A stretch of 9,591 nt of DNA from an uncultured Pseudobdellovibrionaceae bacterium. Its GTDB lineage: Bacteria > Bdellovibrionota > Bdellovibrionia > Bdellovibrionales > Bdellovibrionaceae. The notes below the pieces were generated by a model, which made no database searches, was not told where the DNA came from, and saw only the letters and a list, made by a program, of their open reading frames with translations. Both the position numbers and the translations under genes were made by a program. This document shows, piece by piece, positions 1 to 7,900 of the stretch. The DNA lies in assembly GCA_937900305.1 (NCBI GenBank), contig CALCCV010000642.1:1-9591 (forward strand), read 5' to 3'. Numbering within the stretch: position 1 is the stretch's first letter; every line of letters begins with the position of its first letter.

Positions 1-10
1 GTGCCAAATT

Positions 11-33
11 AAAAAAAAAATTCCAAACTGGAA
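11..33 (-). terminator. Putative intrinsic terminator of the minus-strand regulator gene
   Basis: Read on the minus strand, TTCCA and TGGAA form a 5-bp stem around a 3-nt loop (33 down to 21), followed at once by ten T residues (20 down to 11). It lies 57 bp past the stop codon at 91, on the correct strand. The stem is short and AT-rich, so termination may be partial, but the uninterrupted T tract is the classic feature of a Rho-independent site. On the plus strand the order is reversed (A tract first), so it should not end plus-strand transcription. Confidence 0.55.
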
Positions 34-90
34 CTGTGTTCTGATGTTACTTTAGTTCGACCAACTGGCATAAGAATGACACCAATCTCT

Positions 91-903
91 TTATTTCGAT
101 TTCAGAGTTGTCGCCGGAAAAAGTCCCACCATCAATTGATAGACGTCGTCAGGTTCTTTTGTATTTGATAAAAAGTCGGCCATTTCAATGCGAAACGCTC
201 GAATTTTTTCTATCGCTTCCGGCAAAAGGTGGCTGTTGATGGGGATTGTCATGGCGGAGTGATGTCGATGCTCTTTCGGAAATTTTTCCAATGCCGAAAG
301 GCATTTTTCGGCAATTTCAGTTATGAGGTGATGACGAATTTTTGATACGACGGGGTTTGGTTGCGATGAGGTGGTAGTTTGACCAATCTGTCTTTTCCAT
401 CCGCCATCTTTCCATTTTGTGATCCAACCCATTTCAAAAAATGTTTCAAGGGCCTTCTCTGCGTCATTTTGTGAGATGTTCAGTGTTTCGGAAATCCATT
501 GAGCGTTTGGCTGGAATGTTGGCAAGTTAAGTAAGTCTAAAATAACGTAGTGGTACCAGCGAGAAACCCGACTGAACTCCTCGGGAGTTAGAATTGTATA
601 GGCCCGAGCGAGAGGATCCACTTTGAGTGTTCGAAGTTTCTTACGCGTTCTGTACGTCACGAGAAAGGGTTCGAGTTCCTTTTCGGACATCTTGAGCGAT
701 TGGGCAAATCGGCGAATTGATTTTTCTCCGAGGGCCCTTTTGCCATTAATTATTTTTCGAAGAGTGGCAGGATCAGTTGATAGCGACTTCGCAAATGCCC
801 GAAATGAGTAGAGTGGTCGCGCCGTTGCTCGTTTCTGAAAAACACTCATTAGGTGATTGCGAAAATCATTTCTGATGGGAGCATCGTAGCCCGAAAATTT
901 CAT
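91..903 (-). CDS. TIGR02147/DUF4423-family predicted transcriptional regulator
   Basis: From ATG 903 this encodes 270 residues, close to the usual length of TIGR02147 proteins. The N-terminus (MKFSGYDAPIRNDFRNHL) resembles the family's aromatic-plus-Tyr opening followed by a short helix. Residues 33-72 form a helix-turn-helix-like segment (SFRAFAKSL, then the INGKRAL turn and a third helix RRFAQSL). Residues 115-165 contain the WYHYVILDLLNLP motif and a second winged-helix-like unit ending EMGWI. The C-terminal part (about 187-264) has the family pattern of a helical segment, a basic RHH stretch, SAMTIPI and a terminal VYQLMVGLFP. The frame stays open upstream to TTG 1080, with another ATG at 960, but the extra residues do not resemble the family and no candidate has a convincing Shine-Dalgarno. 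An AT-rich tract just upstream of 903 also favours that start. It is divergent from the small lipoprotein gene, which is a possible target. Family is fairly sure; DNA binding is inferred; ligand and targets are unknown. Confidence 0.85.
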   Translation of the reverse strand: MKFSGYDAPIRNDFRNHLMSVFQKRATARPLYSFRAFAKSLSTDPATLRKIINGKRALGEKSIRRFAQSLKMSEKELEPFLVTYRTRKKLRTLKVDPLARAYTILTPEEFSRVSRWYHYVILDLLNLPTFQPNAQWISETLNISQNDAEKALETFFEMGWITKWKDGGWKRQIGQTTTSSQPNPVVSKIRHHLITEIAEKCLSALEKFPKEHRHHSAMTIPINSHLLPEAIEKIRAFRIEMADFLSNTKEPDDVYQLMVGLFPATTLKSK

Positions 904-917
904 CCTGGGGATATATC

Positions 918-929
918 TTAAATATTTAA
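918..929. promoter_or_regulatory. Perfect 12-bp AT palindrome upstream of the regulator start, possible operator
   Basis: TTAAATATTTAA is a perfect inverted repeat whose near edge is 14 bp upstream of ATG 903. It sits in the most AT-rich part of the divergent region, where the -10 region of the regulator could lie. A dimeric helix-turn-helix protein could bind such a site and repress its own gene. AT palindromes arise by chance more readily than mixed ones, and no second copy was seen near the divergent gene, so the operator role is a guess. Confidence 0.3.
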
Positions 930-1085
930 AATTAGCCAGGAGCGTCTCGTCGTTTCTCATTCTTATTTGGAGGATAGGTGAGGGCCGGTCTTCCGAGGGC
1001 AAAACTAATTGCCTCCAGCGAATGGTCCGTCGAAGAAAAAACCCCTTGAGATCTCGGGAAGATCTGAAATCATATTGCAAACAAA

Positions 1086-1089
1086 GGAG
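1086..1089 (+). promoter_or_regulatory. Shine-Dalgarno of the small lipoprotein gene (fixes its start)
   Basis: GGAG within AAAGGAGA (1083-1090) ends 6 nt before ATG 1096. This is a strong, well-spaced site. It decides the start in favour of ATG 1096 over the upstream in-frame TTG at 1009, which would place 29 polar residues before the signal peptide. Confidence 0.8.
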
Positions 1090-1095
1090 AATTTA

Positions 1096-1605
1096 ATGAT
1101 TTGCCGTCGGGTCTTTTTCGCATCTGTGATTGGGCTGTTGTTATCACTCGGTGCCTTTGGCTGCGCTCATTCTTCCTTCAGTTCTGGAACCAGCGCTGCT
1201 CCTCGAAATCCAACTAGCTCGCAAGAGAGTTTTTCAAAAAAACACGGAAAGTGCGTGGTGGTGAATCCGGACCAAAGCTTTCTACCATTCAGTCCCGTCG
1301 CCTTGGAATTTACGGTGCCTTTCGCAGAGGTCTTAACCGATGAAGATCAGTCTCCCGAACTTGAAGACGTTAAAAAATCAAAAGAAGGTGAAGTTAAAAT
1401 TAAGGATCAAAATTTTGTGGCTTATTCGTTCCGAATGCCAAACAACGACCCTGCCATTTACTTTGTTGGACCCTCCGAGGAATACACGCTTGTGAACGTG
1501 AACGATAACAACACGACCGCTACGTATCGGCTCTTCACGGGTTTCAAAAATACCCGTGGAAAGGCGAATCTGTTGACCGAACTCAAGTGCACGAACTACC
1601 AGTGA
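1096..1605 (+). CDS. Small putative lipoprotein of unknown function
   Basis: The product is 169 residues. It begins with a basic n-region (MICRR), a hydrophobic core (VFFASVIGLLLSLGAF) and a likely lipobox ending GAFGC, so Cys23 would be the lipidated residue. The -3 position is Ala with Phe at -2, a less usual lipobox, so cleavage by signal peptidase I or retention as a membrane anchor cannot be excluded. Residues 24-50 form a Ser/Thr/Pro-rich linker. The rest (51-169) looks like a compact beta-rich domain bounded by two cysteines, Cys53 (GKC) and Cys165 (LKC), which could form a disulfide linking its ends. The middle (80-104) is acidic and Lys-rich. I do not recognise the family. The start is fixed by a strong ribosome binding site. 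The gene is divergent from the TIGR02147 regulator and about 370 bp upstream of the giant lipoprotein gene on the same strand. The stop codon lies in a short tandem duplication. Confidence 0.8.
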   Translation: MICRRVFFASVIGLLLSLGAFGCAHSSFSSGTSAAPRNPTSSQESFSKKHGKCVVVNPDQSFLPFSPVALEFTVPFAEVLTDEDQSPELEDVKKSKEGEVKIKDQNFVAYSFRMPNNDPAIYFVGPSEEYTLVNVNDNNTTATYRLFTGFKNTRGKANLLTELKCTNYQ

Positions 1606-1623
1606 GTCGGGCAGTGAGTCGGG
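1600..1623 (+). repeat. 12-bp tandem duplication across a stop codon
   Basis: CAGTGAGTCGGG occurs twice, exactly abutting (1600-1611 and 1612-1623). The first copy holds the TGA stop (1603-1605) of the small lipoprotein gene. Because the unit is a multiple of three, the second copy supplies another TGA in the same frame at 1615-1617. It looks like a slippage duplication that leaves the protein unchanged. Confidence 0.85.
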
Positions 1624-1809
1624 TGGTGCTGTCGCCGATCTAGATTCATTTTCCAAAGAGGTTTAAATCTAAAATTTCAACTGGCTCCTGCGGTCCGCAA
1701 ATCACGGGCGCAAGCACAGCCATCGTCGAGTCAACGAACACTCTTCGGGAGCTCTCATTTTGAGCCAATCAGTACGGCCAGTTGGCCCGCACCAATCATT
1801 TATCGCCGC

Positions 1810-1870
1810 GTCTCCATAGGAGACCTCGCAGTCCCCTTGTAAAAACCCATGCAGCTGTTCTCAGGGGACT
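1810..1870 (+). promoter_or_regulatory. Two adjacent inverted repeats, possible structured 5' leader
   Basis: GTCTCC (1810-1815) and GGAGAC (1819-1824) form a perfect 6-bp stem with a 3-nt ATA loop. Five bases later AGTCCCCT (1830-1837) and AGGGGACT (1863-1870) form a perfect 8-bp stem around a 25-nt loop. If transcription of the giant gene starts upstream, both would fold in the 5' untranslated RNA about 110-170 nt before the start codon. I recognise no known riboswitch class. DNA-binding sites or chance are alternatives. Confidence 0.35.
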
Positions 1871-1970
1871 TATTGCAATACTTCATCTCAGTGCGAGTCA
1901 AACTCGGCCAACTTCACTTCAGATTGCCAATGATTTAGCCGATGTAAGTCTTGTCTGTCTAGAGGTACCT

Positions 1971-1979
1971 AGGAGAAGG
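1971..1979 (+). promoter_or_regulatory. Shine-Dalgarno of the giant lipoprotein gene (decides its start)
   Basis: AGGAGAAGG lies directly before ATG 1980 and 6 nt before a second in-frame ATG at 1986. AGGAG to 1980 has a 4-nt spacer; GAAGG to 1986 has 6 nt. Either ATG gives a normal signal peptide, so the start is uncertain by two residues. The upstream TTG at 1782 has no comparable site. Confidence 0.75.
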
Positions 1980-4900
1980 ATGCTGATGCGAAGAGGACAA
2001 CTCCTTAATCAATTTAAGCATTTCAATTTGACTCTGGTTTGGGCGGTGGTTCTTATTGTTCTTTCCGCCTGCTCTGAAAAAGGCGAGCTAGAATATTTCA
2101 ACGGTGGCCCTCAGAGATCTACTAGCTCACTTCAAGGAAAAGCTTTGATGTTTGAGGCGGGCTCACAGGCCATCTCTAGCTTTTCGCAAACAATACTGAC
2201 TTCGTGTGCCGATAAAAAGGTAACCCTTCACAAAGTCAAAACTGATGGCACCATTGATGTCACAGTTGTCGGTGAGTCAGAAGTTGATGACGATGGAAAT
2301 TTTAAAATTCCAGGGGCCAACGCCTTTGCCATTGCCGAAGGCGGTGTGATCAACTATGTGCTTAAGGCCAAAGGTTGTGAGCAGGAATTTATTCGCCCGG
2401 TCACTGATTTTTCTGAGCAAGACATTTCCATGGGCACGACGTTTTTGGGTTTTATCCATTACGTTGATAACTCGAGTAAAACCAATTTAAATTCCATGAC
2501 CATTGCTGACGCTAAAAATCTCATCGCCAGTCTTTCCGAAGTCAACGGTTTGGATTTAAATGCTAGCTTTAACACCATCGTGAGTGATGCCTCCAAAAAA
2601 CAAGCTTTTGAAGCCCTGACGGGAATTTCGCTGAGCCAACTTAAAAATATCCCACCTCAATCGGTGACCACGACCTTGCCTTCGGTGATCAAAGAGGGTC
2701 AGAGTCATATTCTTACAGCAGAGGCCATTCATTGGTATTCAGGTTATCAAAAGGCGTATAAGTGGAAAGTCGATGGCAACGATCTTGCCAGTACGGGCCA
2801 ATTCACCTGGAGTCTGGATAAAAACTCTCAAGGAGCCCATTCCATTGTTCTCACCATCGGTCAAGACAATGGCTCTGGCGCCATTGATCTTACAAAACCC
2901 GTTTTTCAAAAGACGATCACGTTGATAGCTGAGAACACTTATCCAGCTGTCGCACCGATCATCTCAGCACCTCAGTATGTAAACACCTCAAGCGTTGCAG
3001 TCAGTATCACAACCGGTGCGGCGTTTGTAAATTGTGAGACTTTTTCATCTATGGCTCTTGTCGAAGGATTCTTACCGCCGCAGTCTCCTTCAGAATATAC
3101 AAAAACTTGTGCCACCGTTGGAACTCAAACCGAAAGCTTTGCTTTATCACCTTCCGTTAGCACGAAATACATTTCTCTTTGGACCAAAGATGCACAGGGG
3201 AATATCTCTGAAACTTCGCACGGAACCTTTGTCACCATTGATCAAACGGCGCCGACGGTTTCGATCAGTGATATCACAGGCACAAAATCGGCAGGCTCAA
3301 GTCTGAATGTCAATTGGGATGGCGCCGATAGCAGTGGGCTCTCGGAGCTCAATCTTCAGTATGCCGCAGATGGCACTACTTTTGTCGATGTCGTAAATCT
3401 TTTAACCAATGGCGCTTCTCCGTACGTGTGGACGGTTCCGTTTGATCAAATCACAACGGCTAAATTTAAAATCACGGCGACTGACAACGCTGGGAATAGC
3501 AATTCAGCCCTCACGTCTAGTTTTGCAATTGATGCCTCTCTACCAGGCCCACCCTCGGCCACACTTTCCGGAGCACCAACGATAACTAATGGCAGCTCCT
3601 TCACTGTAGCCATTGCAATGAGTGAGGCCGTTACGGGCCTTGCTTCCAGTGATTTCGTTGTCACCAATGGGGCGGCTTCAAATCTTGTGCAGATCAACCA
3701 AGGGTCTTACACGGTCGATATCACGCCAAGCATTGCCTCTGGAAGTAGTGGCACAGTGACCGTTAAAATCCCGGCCGGAACTTTTCAAGACGTGACAGCC
3801 AATGTGAGTGTTGCAGACTCAAACACTCTCAGCACGACGGTGGATAAATTATCTCCGAGCGTAACCTTATCCTCAGTCTCTACCAGCCCTACAAATGGAT
3901 CCATTGCCGTGACCGCAACGTTTTCTGAAAGTGTCACGGGCTTTGCGGTGGGTGACGTGACTGCGTCTAATGCGACCGTCGGTGCTTTTGCAGGCTCTGG
4001 CACGACCTATACGTTTATCGTCACCCCCACAATTGCAAATGGTGCCTCTGGCACCGTTGCGATTTCTGTAGGAAGTGCTCTCGTGCAAGATGCGGCGACC
4101 AATGACAATGTGGCCTCAAATGCACTTTCGTTCACTATAGATAATATAGTTCCGACGGTCACACTCACTTCTGCTACGGCAAATCCAACCAATGGCACAA
4201 TGGCTGTCACTGCGACGTTTTCTGAAAGCGTTACTGGCTTTGTGGTGGGTGATGTGACTGCGACCAATGCGACCGTTGGTGCCTTTGCAGGCTCTGGCAC
4301 CACCTACACCTTTGTGGTCACGCCCACGATTGCAAGTGGTGGCTCGGGAACAGTTGCGATTTCTGTAGCCGGTGGTGTGGCCCTCGATACCGCTTCTAAT
4401 CCAAACACAGCCTCAAACTCTCTTTCTTATTCCATTGATAAGATAGGGCCCACGGTGAATTTGACTTCAAGTACGGCGAATCCAACTAATGGAGCCATTG
4501 CCGTCACTGCGACATTTTCTGAAAGCGTGACTGGATTTATTGTGGGTGATGTGACTGCGACCAATGCAACGGTCGGAACTTTTACGGGCTCTGGGACGAC
4601 TTATACGTTTGTTGTTACCCCAACTATTGCGAGCGGCGCCACAGGAACGGTGGTCATCTCGGTTGCAGCAAACGTTGCTCAAGATGCTGCCACCAATGAC
4701 AACACAGTGTCCAACTCGCTTTCTTACTCTATAGATAAGGTCATTCCCACTTTGGCCCTCACATCCACAGACCCTGATCCCACCAATGGCAATGTCACCG
4801 TGACTGCGATTTTTTCAGAAAGTGTGACGGGATTTGATAGCTCTGATCTCACTGTCGGCAATGCCATCGTCACCTCCTTTAGCGGAAGTGGGACGACTTA

Positions 4901-7900
4901 CTCATTTCTGATGGCACCGATCTCAAATAACTCGGTCACAGTTCTTGTGGCCGCAGGCTCTGCCCAAGACGCTGCTGGCAATACCAACTCTGTTTCAAAC
5001 ACACTCTCCCGCACCTATGATGCGATTCAACCGACGGTGACACTGACCTCAGCAACAACCAGTCCCACTAATGGCGCAATTAGCGTGACAGCCACATTTT
5101 CAGAGATCGTCACAGGCTTTGATGCTACTGACGTGACTGTCACCAATGCCAACGTCGGAGCGGTTGCAGGCTCTGGCACGACTTATACTTTTACGGTGAC
5201 TCCGACAACAGCCGCAGGCGCCACAGGGACTGTCACTATTGCCGTGCCTATCAATAAAGCCATTGATGCTGCCACCAACCAGAACTTAGCTTCAAACACT
5301 TTAACATATTCGATTGATAAAGTGGTTCCAACGGTGGTGCTGATGTCAGCAGCCACTGATCCCACAAACGGCACAATTTTAGTGACTGCGACATTTTCAG
5401 AAAGTGTGACAGGTTTCACCTCAAGTGGAGTCACCGCCACAAGTGCAAACGTTTCGGCAGTCTCAGGCTCGGGGACCACTTATGCATTTAACGTCGCTCC
5501 AACAACGGCTGCCGGTGGCACAGGCACCGTGACCATCCAGGTGGCAGCAAGCGCTGGGCAGGACTCAGCCGGTAACGACAGCACGGCCTCAAACACGCTC
5601 ACTTACTCGATAGATAAAGTGGTTCCGACCGTGGCTTTGACATCAGCGTCTTCTGATCCCGCAAGCTCAAATGTGACCGTTGCAGTGACTTTTTCAAAAA
5701 GTGTCACAGGATTTGATTCAACTGATTTCACTTTATCGAATGGCACCGTTTCCTCAGTTTCTGGCTCTGGAACCACCTACTCCGTTGTCATTGCCCCGAC
5801 GGTGGCAGCGCAAAGTACGGGAACATTATCGGTTCAAGTCGACGCCAGCAGCGCGACGGACGCCGCTGGTAACGCAAACTCAGCGTCTAACACCTTAACA
5901 CGCTCTATTGACATGCGGGGACCTACGGTCACTTTATCCTCTGCTGCAGCTACCACAGTCACAGGCAGTTTTTCGGTGACTGCAACGCTGTCTTTAGCTT
6001 CGTCTGACTTCACATCAGGTGATGTCGCTGTCACCGGCGGTACTGTGGCAAATTTTAGCGCGGGCTCTAGCACAAGTTACACGTTTGATGTCGTCCCTGC
6101 CGCTCAGCAAGCCAGTCCAGGTGCCATTTCAATTTCTGTTGCAGCGGGGACTCTGACTGGTTCAGCTCTTGGAAATGCCAATACGGTTTCCAACACGCTC
6201 ACACGAACGGCAACGACTCTCACACAAAGCTGGGGCACCAATCTGACTTCCAGTGACGCGACTGTATTCCCGGTCACAACAGGAGTGGCCTCGCTGAGCT
6301 CGACCAACCTCACGCAAACTGATTTTACGGCGGGTACCCACGTAGGGACCGTGGGCACGACTGCAAAGCTCACATTGAATCCGACGTTGCCGAGCCCGAG
6401 GGAGTTGGACAGCAGCTGGGCGCCGAAGTGGAGCAATGTCATTGGCTATTGGAAGTTGGACGGCACCGGTGCCATATCCAATGGTGCGGCAATCACGGCC
6501 ACCGTCGGAAGCAGCGGTTCAGCCGTTAATGGGTCTGGTGCTATGACTTATCAAGCGGCTAAGGTGGCAACAGGTGCGACCCTTGATGGAGCCAGTGACT
6601 ATATTCAAGTGCCTGACTCTGGAACTGAGTTCGAGCCGGCGAATATCACTGTCATGGCTTGGGTGAATCTCTCGGCTTACCCCGCAAGTGCTGGAACTGG
6701 CGCAGTGGTCACTAAACCACGGGGCACTCCCGGAACAAATGGGGCCTGCTATCGCCTTTCCATATATGATGTGACCGGAAGACCTCAGATTTATGCTAGA
6801 TCCACGGCCCTAGGAACTGTCACCGCTACAGCCACCAATGGCATTTCTCTGAGTTCATGGCATCACCTTGCTATGACAGCCGATGGAACAAATCTGAATT
6901 TGTATGTAGATGGGTCACTATCAAAAACCATTGCCTTTGCAGCCAGTCTTGAATGTTTGACATCTACGGGAGCCCTTTCGTTTGGAGCCTATGACAATGG
7001 TGGATTTATAAGTTTTCTCAACGGAAAAATAGATGATGTGACCATCCTCAACACGCCTTTGACGGCCTCTGAAATTCAATACGTGTACCAAAAGCAAAAT
7101 CCCAGTGCCACACAATCTGAACTCGATTCCACATGGACACCACAATGGAACAGCCTTGTTGGGCACTGGAAGATGAACAATGATTGGAATGATTCCACGG
7201 GCAATGGCAACAATTTGACAGCTTTTGGAAATGCCACCTTTGCCACTGCAAAATTGGGAAGTTACAGTGCCGCTTTCGATGGAACTGGAGACTATGCAAC
7301 AAAGACTGCACCTACAAACTTAGATATGACAACGTACACTGTGAGTGCTTGGATCAATTCAGGTGCGAAATCTGATTTTAATGCGATTGCGGCCAAATCC
7401 ATCTCAACGAGCAATAGAACATTTTGGTTAGGATTAGATTCCACCACAGGGGCTCTTAGTTTAAAAGCCTCCTCAGGCGGTGTCGCTCACGTTTGCAGTG
7501 TCATAGGGACTACAGATCTAAGATCGAAAGGATGGGTCTATGTCACAGGTGTTCACTCCACTTCGAGCTGTTCAGTTTACGTCAATGGAGTTCTTGAGGG
7601 AATAGATTCTACAGCAGGCACCCCTGAGGGAGTTGGTGCGAGTTTGTACGTAGGAAGAGATACGGGCGCGACCGCTCGGGATTTTAATGGTTCTATTGAT
7701 GAGCTAGCTATTTGGAATACGTCTTTGACGGGGGACGAGATTCTCAAAATATACAATCGCCAAAACACTAAATTTGGTGGACTTTACACTTCTTCAATTA
7801 CGGCAACCCCCGTATCCTCTTCGTGGACAAATTTCAAATGGCTGTCTTCACTTCCATTTTATAAAGAGTTCCCCGGCGACACCAACGCTGACGCCACACC

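Larger units (their letters stand above)
1606..1979. other. Intergenic region and probable leader of the giant gene, with several inverted repeats
   Basis: No convincing gene lies in these 374 bases. The frame of the giant gene is open back to TTG 1782, but that stretch is basic, not protein-like, and would bury the signal peptide about 66 residues in. An AT-rich patch at 1660-1680 contains TAAAAT (1670-1675), a fair -10 match, but no good -35 precedes it, so a promoter is only possible. Inverted repeats seen are TGCGGTCCGCA (1689-1699), GGCCA/TGGCC (1776-1787), GTCTCC/GGAGAC (1810-1824) and AGTCCCCT/AGGGGACT (1830-1870). None is followed by a T tract, so none reads as a normal intrinsic terminator. 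Confidence 0.6.

Noticed and set aside
1046..1076. TTGAGA (1046-1051) with CATATT (1071-1076) as a promoter for the small lipoprotein
   Set aside because: The spacer is 19 nt and the -10 matches only 4 of 6 bases, too weak to call.
904..1080. Longer regulator start at TTG 1080 or ATG 960 on the minus strand
   Set aside because: The extra residues do not fit the TIGR02147 N-terminus, the shorter form matches the family length, and no Shine-Dalgarno favours the longer forms.
1009..1095. Longer start of the small lipoprotein at TTG 1009
   Set aside because: It adds a polar stretch before the signal peptide, whereas ATG 1096 has a strong GGAG site 6 nt upstream.
1378..1656. Minus-strand 92-codon frame over the small lipoprotein
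   Set aside because: It lies antisense to a gene with a strong ribosome binding site and signal peptide, and its product resembles no protein family.
1782..1979. N-terminal extension of the giant gene from TTG 1782
   Set aside because: It has no ribosome binding site, its product is basic and not protein-like, and it would bury an ideal lipoprotein signal peptide about 66 residues in. ATG 1980 or 1986 with AGGAGAAGG is far better.
3785..6073. Recurring antisense open frames across the Ig repeats
   Set aside because: They recur in the same phase in several repeats because the sense repeats share codon patterns. They are shadows of a real plus-strand gene and have no independent signals.
3540..6215. 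CRISPR array or short DNA repeat element
   Set aside because: The periodicity is 297 bp, coding and in frame, and diverged at third positions; it is a protein-domain repeat.
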